Source: Burkholderiales bacterium UBA1834 (GTDB taxonomy: Bacteria; Pseudomonadota; Gammaproteobacteria; Burkholderiales; Burkholderiaceae_C). Taken from it: 31,441 nucleotides of DNA. The notes beneath the pieces were generated by a model, which had not been told where the DNA came from, searched no databases, and was given only the letters and a program-made list of their open reading frames with translations. A program made the position numbers and the translations under genes. Of the stretch, positions 7,722 through 17,063 are shown piece by piece. The stretch is from NCBI GenBank assembly GCA_002339015.1, contig DDJC01000076.1:32632-64072 (forward strand), read 5' to 3'. The first letter of the stretch is position 1, and each line of letters opens with the position of its first letter.

Positions 7722-9110
7722 ATGTTGACCACCGTGCTGGCCTTTCTGGTCACGATCGGCGTGCTCGTGGTGATCCACGAGTACGGGCACTACCGTGCCG
7801 CCGTGGCATGCAATGTCAAGGTTCTGCGCTTTTCCGTCGGCTTTGGCCGTGTGCTGTGGCGCCGCCAGCGCGGCGAGACGGAGTTCGTCGTCTCGGCGCT
7901 GCCCCTGGGCGGCTACGTCAAGATGCTCGACGAGCGCGAGGGGCCGGTGCCGCCGGTGGATCAGCCTCGTGCGTTCAACCGCAAGCCCTTGTCGCAGCGT
8001 GCCTTCATCGTGGCCGCGGGGCCTGCCGCCAACCTGCTGCTGGCCGTGCTGCTGTACGCCATCGTGAACTGGGTGGGTGTGCAGGAGCTCAAGGCGCGGC
8101 TGGCCGCGCCTGTGCCCGCGTCTATCGCGGCCTCCGCCGGCATGCAGTCCGGCGACGAGGTGATCGCGCTGGCGCCCGCCGTCGATGGCGAGGCTGTCGA
8201 TTGGCACACGGTGCGCTCCATGAGCGATCTGCAATGGCACTTGACGGAAGCTGTGCTGCAGTCCGAAGACCTGCGCCTGCAGGTGCGCCGGGCAGGGCAG
8301 GGCCGTGAACCGGGCGAGACGGTCGAGCTGCTGCTCGACACCTCGCGCCTGTCCGCCGCCGATGTTGATCCCAAGCTGATGGACCGACTGGGCTTTTCCG
8401 GTCCCTACGCCAGGGCAGAGATTCGCCGCGTCATCGAAGGTGGCCCGGCCGAAGCAGCGGGTCTGAAGGCCGGCGACAAGGTGCTGGCCGTGGACGGCCG
8501 TGAGCCGCGCGATGCCGGCCAATTGCGCCAGTGGATCTCGCAGAGCGCGCCCCAAGGCATTGCCCGCCCCGTGTCGCTGGAGGTGCAGCGCGATGACCAG
8601 CGCCTGACCCTGAGCGTCACGCCCGTGATCCGTACGGAAGGCGAGCAGCGCGTGCCCCGCATCGTCGCTGAGATCGGCTCGCCGGTGGAGATGGTGCTCG
8701 TGAACTATGGGCCGCTGGAAGGGCTGACCAAGGCCGCCCGGCGCACCTGGGACATCTCCACCCTGACCTTGGAGATGCTGGGCAAGATGCTGATCGGCCA
8801 GGCCTCGATCAAGAACCTCAGCGGGCCGCTCACCATTGCCGACTATGCCGGCCGCTCCGCCGAGCTGGGCTGGGCTTATTACCTGGGTTTCCTGGCCATG
8901 GTCAGCGTGAGCCTGGGCGTGCTGAACCTGCTGCCGTTGCCGATTCTGGATGGCGGACACCTCATGTATTATCTTTTCGAAGGCGTGACCGGACGGCCCG
9001 TTTCCGATGCGTGGCTTGAGCGGCTGCAGCGCGGTGGCGTGGCTGTCATGTTCCTGATGATGTCACTGGCCCTCTACAACGATTTCGCCCGCTTGCTGGG
9101 CATGCACTGA
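7722..9110 (+). CDS. rseP: RseP site-2 intramembrane zinc metalloprotease
   Basis: RseP cleaves anti-sigma factor RseA inside the membrane after DegS, releasing sigmaE, and also removes signal-peptide remnants. The 462-residue protein has the zinc-binding HEYGH (residues 19-23) in the first membrane segment. A first, degenerate PDZ domain comes next. The second PDZ is clear (GGPAEAAGLKAGDKVLAVDG), and the second active-site motif NLLPLPILDGGH follows with Asp410. I prefer ATG 7722 over the in-frame ATG 7719, because GGAG at 7711-7714 is then 7 nt away. It lies 27 bp after dxr and 6 bp before bamA, so envelope-stress signalling is co-transcribed with outer-membrane assembly. Confidence 0.96.
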   Translation: MLTTVLAFLVTIGVLVVIHEYGHYRAAVACNVKVLRFSVGFGRVLWRRQRGETEFVVSALPLGGYVKMLDEREGPVPPVDQPRAFNRKPLSQRAFIVAAGPAANLLLAVLLYAIVNWVGVQELKARLAAPVPASIAASAGMQSGDEVIALAPAVDGEAVDWHTVRSMSDLQWHLTEAVLQSEDLRLQVRRAGQGREPGETVELLLDTSRLSAADVDPKLMDRLGFSGPYARAEIRRVIEGGPAEAAGLKAGDKVLAVDGREPRDAGQLRQWISQSAPQGIARPVSLEVQRDDQRLTLSVTPVIRTEGEQRVPRIVAEIGSPVEMVLVNYGPLEGLTKAARRTWDISTLTLEMLGKMLIGQASIKNLSGPLTIADYAGRSAELGWAYYLGFLAMVSVSLGVLNLLPLPILDGGHLMYYLFEGVTGRPVSDAWLERLQRGGVAVMFLMMSLALYNDFARLLGMH

Positions 9111-9116
9111 CACCCG

Positions 9117-11423
9117 ATGCAATTTTCCGTGCTGAACCATCATCGGCTCAAGCCGACACTCGTGGCTGCGTTGCTGGCGGCCTCGCTGGCCCAGATTCCG
9201 GCCTTCGCGGTCGAGCCTTTCGTCCTCCGGGACATCCGGGTCGAGGGCCTGCAACGTACCGACGCCGGCACGGTGTTCGGCTCCCTGCCGTTTCGCGTGG
9301 GTGACACCTACACCGACGACAAGGGGGCGGCCGGTCTGCGCTCGCTGTTCGCCACGGGCCTGTTCAAGGATGTGCGCATCCAGATCGACGGCAACATCGT
9401 GGTTGTGGTCGTCGAAGAGCGCCCCGTGATCTCCCGCGTGGAGTTCACCGGCACCAAGGAATTCGACAAGGACGTGCTGGTCAAGGCGCTGCGCGACATC
9501 GGCATCGGTGAAGGCCAGCCCTTTGACCGCGCCCTGGCCGACCGGGCCGAGCAGGAGCTCAAGCGCCAGTACCTGTCGCGCAGCCTGTACGGCGCCGAGG
9601 TGGTCACCACCATCACGCCGGTCGAGCGCAACCGCGTCAACGTGACCTTCACTGTCACGGAAGGCGAGGTCGCCAAGATCAAGAATGTGCGCATCACCGG
9701 CAACCAGGCCTTCAGCGAGAGCACGCTCAAGTCGCAAATGGAGCTGACCACCGGTGGCTGGCTGACCTGGTACACCAAGTCCGACCAGTATTCGCGCGCC
9801 AAGCTCAACGCCGATCTGGAAACCATCAAGGCCTACTATCAGAACCGCGGCTATCTGGATTTCCGCATCGATTCCACACAGGTCTCGATCTCGCCGGACA
9901 AGCAGGACATCTCCATCACGATCAACGTGACCGAGGGCATCAAATACACGGTCACCTCCGTGCGCCTGGAAGGCGAATTCCTGGGCAAGGAAGAAGAATT
10001 CCGCTCCCTGGTCAGCGTCAAGCCGGGCGAGCCGTACAAGGCTGAAGACGTGGCGTCTACCACCAAGGCCTTCACCGACAAGTTCGCCGCCTATGGCTAC
10101 GCCTTCGCGCGTGTCGAGTTCAAGCCCGAGGCCGACCGCGAAAAAGGCCAGGTGGCTGCCGTGTTCCAGGCCCAGCCGCAGCGCCGGGCCTATGTGCGCC
10201 GTGTGAACGTGGCCGGCAACTCCCGCACGCGTGACGAAGTGGTCCGCCGCGAGTTCCGCCAGTACGAATCGGCCTGGTACGACGGCCAGAAGATCAAGCT
10301 CTCGCGTGACCGCGTGGACCGCCTGGGCTATTTCAAGCAGGTGTCCGTCGACACGGCCGAGGTGCCAGGCACGCAAGACCAGGTCGACCTGACCATGACG
10401 GTCGAGGAAAAGCCCACCGGCAACCTGATGCTGGGCGCCGGCTTCTCCAGCGCGGACAAGCTGTCGCTGTCTGCGTCGATCAAGCAGGACAACGTGTTCG
10501 GCTCTGGCAACTACCTAGGCCTGGAGTTCAACACCAGCAAGTCCAACCGCACCATCGTGTTGAGCACCACCGACCCGTACTTCACGGACATCGGCATCTC
10601 GCGCTCGGTCGACATCTTTTACCGCACCACCAAGCCGCTGAGCACGCAGGGTGGTGACTATGAGCTGATCACTCCTGGCGCGGCCATCCGCTTCGGGGTG
10701 CCCTTCACCGAGTTCGACACGGTGTTCTTCGGCATCGGCATCGAGCAGACCACGATCAAGGGCGACGTCGGCTTGCCTGTGAGCTACTACCTGTACCGTG
10801 AGCAGTTCGGTGACCGAAGCCTGAGCATCCCGCTGACCCTGGGCTGGGCCCGTGACGGCCGTGACAGCGTGCTGGTGCCCAACGCCGGCAGCTACCAGCG
10901 TGTCAACCTGGAGTGGGGCGTGGCTGGGGACACGCGTTACATCAAGACGAACCTGCAGTATCAGCAATACTGGCCGCTGGCCAGGGGCTTCACGCTGGGC
11001 ATCAATGGCGAACTCGGTTGGGGCAAAGGCCTGAGCGGCAAGCCCTATCCTATCTTCAAGAACTTCTTCGGCGGTGGCCTGGGTACCGTGCGCGGCTTTG
11101 ATCAGAACTCGCTGGGCCCGGTGGACGTGCAGGGCGCCTACATCGGTGGCACCAAGCGCATCAACCTGAACACCGAGTTGTACGTGCCGTTCCCCGGTTC
11201 GGGCAATGACCGCACCCTGCGCCTGTTCGGCTACGCCGATGCCGGCAACGTGTGGGGTGAGGATCAGACAACCTCGCTGGACGACCTGCGCGCCTCCGTG
11301 GGCATCGGCATCAGCTGGGTCTCGCCGGTGGGGCCGCTCAAGCTCAGCTACGGTGAGCCCATCCGCAAGTTCGATCACGATAAAATCCAGAAACTCCAGT
11401 TCCAGATCGGCACCGCCTTCTGA
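9117..11423 (+). CDS. bamA: Outer membrane protein assembly factor BamA
   Basis: BamA is the essential core of the BAM complex that folds and inserts beta-barrel proteins in the outer membrane. The 768-residue precursor has a signal peptide ending near AFA (residue about 31), five periplasmic POTRA domains to about residue 420, and a 16-strand barrel. The conserved lid/barrel motif VRGF is at 658-661. The chain ends in Phe, as outer-membrane barrels do. ATG 9117 is 6 bp after rseP and has no recognisable Shine-Dalgarno, so it probably depends on upstream translation. Its stop overlaps the first ompH start in TGATG. BamA next to its periplasmic chaperone Skp is a classical arrangement. Confidence 0.97.
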   Translation: MQFSVLNHHRLKPTLVAALLAASLAQIPAFAVEPFVLRDIRVEGLQRTDAGTVFGSLPFRVGDTYTDDKGAAGLRSLFATGLFKDVRIQIDGNIVVVVVEERPVISRVEFTGTKEFDKDVLVKALRDIGIGEGQPFDRALADRAEQELKRQYLSRSLYGAEVVTTITPVERNRVNVTFTVTEGEVAKIKNVRITGNQAFSESTLKSQMELTTGGWLTWYTKSDQYSRAKLNADLETIKAYYQNRGYLDFRIDSTQVSISPDKQDISITINVTEGIKYTVTSVRLEGEFLGKEEEFRSLVSVKPGEPYKAEDVASTTKAFTDKFAAYGYAFARVEFKPEADREKGQVAAVFQAQPQRRAYVRRVNVAGNSRTRDEVVRREFRQYESAWYDGQKIKLSRDRVDRLGYFKQVSVDTAEVPGTQDQVDLTMTVEEKPTGNLMLGAGFSSADKLSLSASIKQDNVFGSGNYLGLEFNTSKSNRTIVLSTTDPYFTDIGISRSVDIFYRTTKPLSTQGGDYELITPGAAIRFGVPFTEFDTVFFGIGIEQTTIKGDVGLPVSYYLYREQFGDRSLSIPLTLGWARDGRDSVLVPNAGSYQRVNLEWGVAGDTRYIKTNLQYQQYWPLARGFTLGINGELGWGKGLSGKPYPIFKNFFGGGLGTVRGFDQNSLGPVDVQGAYIGGTKRINLNTELYVPFPGSGNDRTLRLFGYADAGNVWGEDQTTSLDDLRASVGIGISWVSPVGPLKLSYGEPIRKFDHDKIQKLQFQIGTAF

Positions 11424-11956
11424 TGTCCCTGCAGATCATGAAATCCTTTCTCAAACCCCTGGCCCATGGTCTGGCCCTGTGCGCACTGACCGCCGCGGCC
11501 ATGGCGGTGCAGGCTCAGGAGCTCAGGATCGGGTATGTCAACCTCGATCGCGTGCTGCGGGACGCCGGTCCGGCCAAGGCTGCCCAATCCAAGCTCGAAA
11601 ACGAGTTCAGCCGGCGCGAGAAGGACCTGTCCGACGTGGCCACGCGCCTGAAGGCCGCATCCGACAAGTTCGAGAAGGACGCGCCCACGCTCTCCGAGAG
11701 CGAGCGCAGCCGCCGTCAGCGCGATCTGGTCGAACAGGATCGCGAGTTCCAGCGCAAGCGCCGTGAGTTCCAGGAAGACCTGAACCAGCGCAAGAACGAA
11801 GAGCTCGCTGGTGTGCTCGACCGTGCCAACCGTGTGGTCAAGCAGATTTTCGACAACGAGAAGTACGATCTGATCGTGCAGGAGGCCGTGTTCGCCGGCC
11901 CCCGTGTGGACATCACCGACAAGGTGATCAAGGCTCTCAACGGATCAGGCAAGTGA
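11423..11956 (+). CDS. OmpH/Skp periplasmic chaperone
   Basis: This is a Skp-like holdase that escorts unfolded outer-membrane proteins to BamA. The 177-residue precursor has an N-terminal signal peptide (cleavage near VQA before QELRIGYVN). A long charged, coiled-coil-prone helical section from about residue 45 to 130 forms the tentacles. The GYVNLDRVLRD beta strand is characteristic of OmpH. The TGATG overlap with the bamA stop gives ATG 11423; ATG 11438 (MKSFLKPL) would make a more usual signal peptide and is a real alternative. The 3' end overlaps lpxD by 4 bp at GTGA. Confidence 0.92.
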   Translation: MSLQIMKSFLKPLAHGLALCALTAAAMAVQAQELRIGYVNLDRVLRDAGPAKAAQSKLENEFSRREKDLSDVATRLKAASDKFEKDAPTLSESERSRRQRDLVEQDREFQRKRREFQEDLNQRKNEELAGVLDRANRVVKQIFDNEKYDLIVQEAVFAGPRVDITDKVIKALNGSGK

Positions 11957-13014
11957 GTTCCATGCCCGTCCAGCCCGGCGCGCCGTTCCAGGCGACGCTG
12001 GGCGATCTGGTCCACGACCTGGGCGGCGAGTTGCTCGGGCCACCGGACCAGCCGGTCACCCGAATCGCCCCCCTCGATGCAGCCGACCCCGGCTGCATTT
12101 CGTTTCTGGCGAACCCTAAGTACCGCGGGCAGCTGCAGAGCACACAGGCTGGCTGCGTGATCGTGTCGCCTGCGGTGCGTGAGGATGCCGTCGCCCGTGG
12201 TGGCGCCGCCATCGTCGCGGACGATCCCTATCTGTACTTCGCACGTCTCAGCCAGTGGTGGGCCAAGCGCGTGCGGCCACGTGCGGCGCCTCGCATTCAT
12301 CCCTCGGCCGTGATGGATCCCTCGGCCACGCTGGGTGTGGATGTGGACATCGGCCCGTTGGCCGTGATCGAAGCCGGTGCCGTGATCGGCGACGGCGTGA
12401 TCATCGGCCCGCACTGCGTGGTCGGTGCACGCGCGCGCATTGGTGCTGGGACCCGTCTGGCGGCGCGCGTCACCATCGGCTTCGACTGCGTGATTGGCGA
12501 GCGCGGCATCCTGCACAGCGGCGTGGTGATCGGCGCCGATGGCTTTGGTTTTGCGCCGGTGCAAGGACGCTGGGAAAAGATCGAGCAGCTTGGCGCAGTG
12601 CGCATCGGTGACGATGTGGAGCTGGGGGCCAACACCTGCGTGGACCGCGGCGCCCTGGGCGATACCATCCTCGAAGAAGGTGTCAAGCTGGACAACCTGG
12701 TGCAGATCGCCCACAACGTGAAGGTGGGTGCGCACACGGCCATGGCCGGCTGCGTCGGCGTGGCCGGCAGCACCACCATCGGCAAGCACTGCACCGTGGG
12801 CGGCAGCGGCATGATCCTGGGCCACCTCACGCTGGCCGATCATGTGCACGTGTCGGCGGGCACGCTGATCTCGCGCTCTATCCACAAGCCTGGCCAGTAC
12901 ACCGGCATCTTCCCTTCCGACGACAACGCATCGTGGGAAAAGAACGCCGCCACTTTGCGGCAACTCCATTCGCTGCGCGAGCGTCTTCGCGCACTTGAAA
13001 GAAGCAACTCATGA
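11953..13014 (+). CDS. lpxD: UDP-3-O-(3-hydroxymyristoyl)glucosamine N-acyltransferase
   Basis: LpxD adds the second hydroxyacyl chain, from acyl-ACP, to the lipid A precursor. The 353-residue protein has an N-terminal uridine-binding domain (about 1-110) and a left-handed beta-helix of hexapeptide repeats. The catalytic His of IAHNV is residue 254 in this numbering, downstream of NTCVDRGALGDT. A helical C-terminus completes the trimer fold. The start is GTG 11953, overlapping ompH by 4 bp, or ATG 11962, which would remove only three residues; both lack a strong Shine-Dalgarno. The 3' end overlaps fabZ by 4 bp (ATGA). Confidence 0.96.
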   Translation: MSSMPVQPGAPFQATLGDLVHDLGGELLGPPDQPVTRIAPLDAADPGCISFLANPKYRGQLQSTQAGCVIVSPAVREDAVARGGAAIVADDPYLYFARLSQWWAKRVRPRAAPRIHPSAVMDPSATLGVDVDIGPLAVIEAGAVIGDGVIIGPHCVVGARARIGAGTRLAARVTIGFDCVIGERGILHSGVVIGADGFGFAPVQGRWEKIEQLGAVRIGDDVELGANTCVDRGALGDTILEEGVKLDNLVQIAHNVKVGAHTAMAGCVGVAGSTTIGKHCTVGGSGMILGHLTLADHVHVSAGTLISRSIHKPGQYTGIFPSDDNASWEKNAATLRQLHSLRERLRALERSNS

Positions 13015-13460
13015 CCGTGAAGATGGACATCCACAAGATCCTCGAACTGCTGCCGCACCGGTATCCCATCCTGCTGGTGGACCGCGTGGTCGAGCTTGAG
13101 GAGAACCACCGCATCCGCGCCGTCAAAAACGTCACCATCAACGAGCCGTACTTCACCGGCCACTTTCCGCATCGCCCGGTCATGCCCGGCGTGATGATGC
13201 TCGAGGCTTTGGCGCAGGCTGCTGCACTGCTGTCCTTTGCCAGCCAGGGCGTCAAGACCGACGACAAGACGGTGTATTACTTCGTCGGCATCGACAACGC
13301 GCGTTTCAAGCGGCCGGTGGAGCCGGGCGATCAGCTGATCCTGGACGTGACCGTCCTGCGCGCCAAGGCCGGTATCTACAAGTTCAAGGCGCAGGGCCTG
13401 GTCGATGGCGACGTGGCCGTCGAGGCTGAGCTGATGTGCACGATGCGTCGCATCGACTGA
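13011..13460 (+). CDS. fabZ: 3-hydroxyacyl-[acyl-carrier-protein] dehydratase FabZ
   Basis: FabZ dehydrates beta-hydroxyacyl-ACP in fatty acid elongation and competes with lipid A synthesis for hydroxyacyl-ACP. The 149-residue hotdog-fold protein has the LLPHRYPILLVDRV start, catalytic His51 in GHFPHRPVMPGV and Glu65 in MLEALAQ. ATG 13011 overlaps the lpxD stop in ATGA, a standard coupling arrangement. Its place inside the lpxD-lpxA-lpxB cluster puts the shared hydroxyacyl-ACP branch point under one transcript. Confidence 0.97.
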   Translation: MTVKMDIHKILELLPHRYPILLVDRVVELEENHRIRAVKNVTINEPYFTGHFPHRPVMPGVMMLEALAQAAALLSFASQGVKTDDKTVYYFVGIDNARFKRPVEPGDQLILDVTVLRAKAGIYKFKAQGLVDGDVAVEAELMCTMRRID

Positions 13461-13473
13461 CAGGAGCTTCGCG

Positions 13474-14262
13474 ATGGCCAACATCCATCCCACCGCGCTG
13501 GTCGACGCCAAGGCCCAACTGGGCCAGAACGTCACCATCGGCCCCTACACCATCGTCGGCCAGCACGTGCGCATCGACGAGGGCACCACCGTCGGCGCCC
13601 ACTGCGTGATCGAAGGGCACACCACCATCGGTCGCGACAACAAGTTCTATTCGAACGTGGCCGTCGGCGGCGACCCGCAGGACAAGAAGTACGCCGGCGA
13701 GCCCACCCGCCTGGAGATCGGTGACCGCAACACCATCCGCGAGTGCTGCACCTTCAACACCGGCACGGTGCAGGACGAAGGCGTCACCCGCGTGGGCGAT
13801 GACAATTGGATCATGGCCTATGTGCATGTAGCGCATGACTGCCGCGTGGGCAACAAGATCATCCTGGCCAACAGCGTGCAGCTGGCGGGCCATGTGCACG
13901 TGGGCGATTGGGCCATCGTGGGCGGCATGAGCGGCGTACACCAGTTCGTGAAGATCGGGGCCCACGCCATGACGGGCATGTGCACCGCGCTGGGCCAGGA
14001 TCTGCCGCCTTTCGTGATGGCGCAGGGCAACATGGCCGAAGCGCATGGCGTGAACCTGGAAGGCCTGCGCCGCCGGGGCTTCAGTGCCGAGCGCCTGTCG
14101 GCCGTCAAGCAGATGCACAAGGCGCTGTACCGCCAGGGCTTGACGCTGGAGCAGGCCAAGGGCCAGATCGATGCGCTGAAGGCCTCGCACCCCGAGGCCG
14201 TGGCCGATGTCGACCTGATGCTGTCCTTCCTGGCTGCCTCCACCCGAGGCATCGTCCGCTGA
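13474..14262 (+). CDS. lpxA: Acyl-[ACP]--UDP-N-acetylglucosamine O-acyltransferase
   Basis: LpxA catalyses the first step of lipid A synthesis, 3-O-acylation of UDP-GlcNAc. The 262-residue protein is a left-handed beta-helix of hexapeptide repeats from the first residues (IHPTALVDAKAQLGQNVTIG). The catalytic His121 lies in HVAHDCRVG, and the C-terminal helical domain holds GVNLEGLRRRGFS. ATG 13474 is preceded by AGGAG at 13462-13466, one of the clearer ribosome binding sites in this operon. It starts 13 bp after fabZ and ends 1 bp before lpxB. Confidence 0.97.
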   Translation: MANIHPTALVDAKAQLGQNVTIGPYTIVGQHVRIDEGTTVGAHCVIEGHTTIGRDNKFYSNVAVGGDPQDKKYAGEPTRLEIGDRNTIRECCTFNTGTVQDEGVTRVGDDNWIMAYVHVAHDCRVGNKIILANSVQLAGHVHVGDWAIVGGMSGVHQFVKIGAHAMTGMCTALGQDLPPFVMAQGNMAEAHGVNLEGLRRRGFSAERLSAVKQMHKALYRQGLTLEQAKGQIDALKASHPEAVADVDLMLSFLAASTRGIVR

Positions 14263-14263
14263 C

Positions 14264-15427
14264 ATGGCGAGCTGGACGGATCCGAACGGTTCACCACGCA
14301 TCGCGATGGTGGCCGGCGAGGCCTCGGGTGACCTGCTTGCGGGCCTGCTGCTGGGTGGGCTGCGCGAGCGCTGGCCTGGTCTGCCTTCGGCCGGCATTGG
14401 TGGGCCGAAGATGGCCGCCCATGGTTTCGAGGCCTGGTGGCCGTACGAGAAGCTGGCTGTCAATGGTTTTGTCGAGGTGCTGCGCCATTACCGTGAGCTG
14501 TCTGGCATTCGCACGCAGCTGGGCGACCGCCTGCTGGCCGATCCGCCCCAGCTGTTCATCGGTGTCGATGCGCCGGATTTCAACCTGGGCCTGGAGGCTC
14601 GGCTGAAAGCGGGGGGCATCAAATCCGTCCATTTCGTCAGCCCCTCGATCTGGGCCTGGCGCGGCAAGCGCATCCACAAGATCCACCAGTCGGTGGACCA
14701 CATGCTGTGCCTGTTCCCCTTCGAGCCGGAGATCTACGAGCGCGCCGGCATCCCGGCCAGCTACGTGGGTCATCCGCTGGCCGACAAGATTCCCCTGACA
14801 CCGCCCAGGGCCGCTGCACGCCAGGCGCTGGGGCTGAAGGACGACGACACCGTGGTGGCTGTGCTGCCCGGCAGCCGCCGCGCCGAGATCAAGTACATCG
14901 GCCCCGCCTTCCTGCAGACGGTGGCCTTGCTGGCCCGCCAGCGGCCGGAGCTGCGCTTTGTGCTGCCCATGGCGCCAGGCCGGCGCCCCATGATCGAGCC
15001 GCTGGTGGCCGAGCATGCGCCGCACGCACCCCTCACCTTGGTCGATGGCCACTCGCACGAGGTGCTGGCGGCCTGCGACGTGACGCTGATCGCCAGTGGC
15101 ACGGCCACGCTGGAAGCTGCGCTCTTCAAGGCGCCCATGGTGATCGCTTACCGGCTCAACACCCTGAACTGGCTGTTGATGCGCAACATGGGCTATCTTC
15201 CATGGATAGGCCTGCCCAACATCCTGGCGCGTGAGTTCCTGGTGCCCGAGCGCATCCAGCACGACGCCAACCCGGAGCGACTGGCCCGGGATGTGCTGGA
15301 CTGGCTCGACCACCCGGCCAAGGCCGACGCCGTCCGCCAGCGTTTCACCGAGATGCACCACCTTCTGAAGCGGGACACTGCCCGCTGTGCCAGCGATGCC
15401 ATCGCCCAAGTCCTCCAAGCGCGGTGA
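14264..15427 (+). CDS. lpxB: Lipid-A-disaccharide synthase
   Basis: LpxB is the membrane-associated glycosyltransferase that joins UDP-diacylglucosamine and lipid X into the beta-1,6 disaccharide. The 387-residue product carries MVAGEASGDLLAGLLL near residues 10-25, GGPKMAAHGFE, the GVDAPDFNLGLE segment, SPSIWAWRGKRIHKI and LPGSRRAEI, then SGTATLEAALFKAPMVIAYR near residue 280. All are family hallmarks. ATG 14264 follows the lpxA stop by a single base. Its last 32 bases overlap the rnhB coding region in another frame. Confidence 0.96.
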   Translation: MASWTDPNGSPRIAMVAGEASGDLLAGLLLGGLRERWPGLPSAGIGGPKMAAHGFEAWWPYEKLAVNGFVEVLRHYRELSGIRTQLGDRLLADPPQLFIGVDAPDFNLGLEARLKAGGIKSVHFVSPSIWAWRGKRIHKIHQSVDHMLCLFPFEPEIYERAGIPASYVGHPLADKIPLTPPRAAARQALGLKDDDTVVAVLPGSRRAEIKYIGPAFLQTVALLARQRPELRFVLPMAPGRRPMIEPLVAEHAPHAPLTLVDGHSHEVLAACDVTLIASGTATLEAALFKAPMVIAYRLNTLNWLLMRNMGYLPWIGLPNILAREFLVPERIQHDANPERLARDVLDWLDHPAKADAVRQRFTEMHHLLKRDTARCASDAIAQVLQAR

Positions 15428-16052
15428 CGCGCCCATCATCGTGCCGCAGCAGCTCGACCTGCTGTGGACACCCGTCGGCCTGGTGGCCGGCGTGGACGAG
15501 GCTGGCCGCGGCCCGCTGGCCGGCCCCGTGGTGGCTGCGGCCGTCATCTTGGACGACCAGCAGCCCATCAAGGGCCTGAACGATTCCAAAAAGCTCACGC
15601 CCGCCACGCGCGAGCGCCTGTTCGACGAGATCCGCGCCAAGGCTCTGTGCCTGTGCATCGCCGAGGCCAGCGTCGAGGAGATCGACCAGATCAACATCCT
15701 GCAGGCCACGATGCTGGCCATGAAACGCGCGGTCGACGGACTGCGTCTGAAGCCTGCCCAGGTGCTGGTCGATGGCAATCGCCTGCCCGTGCTGAAGGTG
15801 CCGGCCGAGGCCATCGTCCAGGGCGATGCCAAGGTGACAGCCATCGCCGCCGCGTCCATCCTGGCCAAGGTGCACCGTGACCGGCTGTGCCAGCAGCTGC
15901 ACGATCGCTATCCCCTTTATGGCTTCGATGGCCACAAGGGCTATGGCACGGCGGCACACCTGGCCGCTTTGGCCATGCATGGCGCATGTCCTGAGCACCG
16001 GCGCAGCTTTTCCCCGGTGCGTGATGCGCTGGAGCTCCGGCCGCTGCCTTGA
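15396..16052 (+). CDS. rnhB: Ribonuclease HII
   Basis: RNase HII nicks RNA-DNA hybrids and removes single misincorporated ribonucleotides. From ATG 15396 the product is 218 residues, with the active-site VDEAGRGPLAGPVV (Asp34, Glu35). The catalytic DGNR motif and the conserved SILAKVHRDR and YGFDGHKGYGT segments follow. GTG 15387 and GTG 15441 are alternative starts; the sequence before about residue 25 is not conserved, so the start is uncertain. With ATG 15396 the gene overlaps lpxB by 32 bp, a larger overlap than elsewhere in the operon. lpxB-rnhB adjacency is common in proteobacteria. Confidence 0.94.
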   Translation: MPSPKSSKRGDAPIIVPQQLDLLWTPVGLVAGVDEAGRGPLAGPVVAAAVILDDQQPIKGLNDSKKLTPATRERLFDEIRAKALCLCIAEASVEEIDQINILQATMLAMKRAVDGLRLKPAQVLVDGNRLPVLKVPAEAIVQGDAKVTAIAAASILAKVHRDRLCQQLHDRYPLYGFDGHKGYGTAAHLAALAMHGACPEHRRSFSPVRDALELRPLP

Positions 16053-16079
16053 GGGCAACCGCCACCACGACCTGTTCCC

Positions 16080-16898
16080 ATGCCCGCTGTCCAGCAGATC
16101 ACCTCCCGCGACAATCCCCTGCTGCAACGCCTGCGCAAGCTGGCGGCCGACCCCGGCGCCTATCGCAAGCTCGGTGAGCTCTGGCTAGAGGGCGACCACC
16201 TGTGCTCGGCCTGCCTGACGCGCGGTGTCGACGTGCCGACGGCCGTGATCGCCGACACGGCATGGACAGGGCCCGAGGGCTGTGCGCTGCGCGAAGACAC
16301 CCAGGCCGATCACCTGACTGCCCTGGCATCGCGGGCGGGCAGGGTGGTGGTGGTGCCTGAGGGCCTGTGGAAGACTTTCACTGGCCTGGAGTCTCCGGCA
16401 CGCCTGGGCTTTGTCCTCCAACACGATGTGGTGCAAGACATCAAGCCGGGTCTGCCCACGGTGATCCTCGACCGTCTGCAGGACGCGGGCAATGTGGGCA
16501 CCATCCTGCGGGCTGCTTCGGCCCTGGGCGCTCGGCAGGTCGTGGCCCTGAAGGGCACCGCCGCCTTGTGGTCATCCAAGGTGCTGCGCGCGGCGATGGG
16601 CGCCCACTGGGGATTGCATCTGGTGGAAAATGCAGCCTTGTGCGATCTAGCGGCGTTGGACGTCCCCTTGCTGGCCACCAGTGCGCATGCCGATCACAGC
16701 CTTCCGCAGGCGCCATTGCCGGACCCTTGCGCCTGGGTGCTGGGGCACGAAGGACAGGGCATTGCCCCCGAGCTGATGCGGCGCTGCCACATGACGGTGA
16801 GCATTCCGCAGCCGGGAGGAGAGGAGTCCTTGAACGTCGCCATGGCCGCCTCCATTTGCCTGTATGAATCCCTTCGGCGCCGCGCAGAAAGCACCTGA
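16080..16898 (+). CDS. SpoU/TrmH-family RNA 2'-O-methyltransferase
   Basis: This is a SAM-dependent SPOUT-fold RNA ribose methyltransferase. The 272-residue protein has an N-terminal substrate-binding domain beginning QQITSRDNPLLQRLRKLA. The three SpoU motifs follow: motif 1 with the catalytic Arg in NVGTILRAASALGARQVV, motif 2 in LGHEGQGIAPELM, and motif 3 in PGGEESLNVAMAASICLYE. The target could be 23S rRNA (RlmB or YsgA-like) or tRNA; the sequence alone does not decide. ATG 16080 lacks a good Shine-Dalgarno and lies 27 bp after rnhB, probably as the last gene of the envelope operon. No terminator is visible between it and the next gene. Confidence 0.9.
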   Translation: MPAVQQITSRDNPLLQRLRKLAADPGAYRKLGELWLEGDHLCSACLTRGVDVPTAVIADTAWTGPEGCALREDTQADHLTALASRAGRVVVVPEGLWKTFTGLESPARLGFVLQHDVVQDIKPGLPTVILDRLQDAGNVGTILRAASALGARQVVALKGTAALWSSKVLRAAMGAHWGLHLVENAALCDLAALDVPLLATSAHADHSLPQAPLPDPCAWVLGHEGQGIAPELMRRCHMTVSIPQPGGEESLNVAMAASICLYESLRRRAEST

Positions 16899-17063
16899 AT
16901 GGGCGCCAGTTGCATCGACCCCATGCGTGGCAGGGCTGTCCGAAACACGCCGCAGGGAACTACAATTCAATCTGAATGTCAAATGAATGAAGGTTCCGCA
17001 TGGTGCGGAAGACCTGTTCAACTGGCTGGCGACCTGTTCGCCCATCTGTCACACGGAGCACAC

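Noticed and set aside
16899..17063. Upstream extension of the YccA-like open frame (55 extra residues)
   Set aside because: The extension has no homology, contains the likely promoter hexamer, and ATG 17064 has a proper GGAG.
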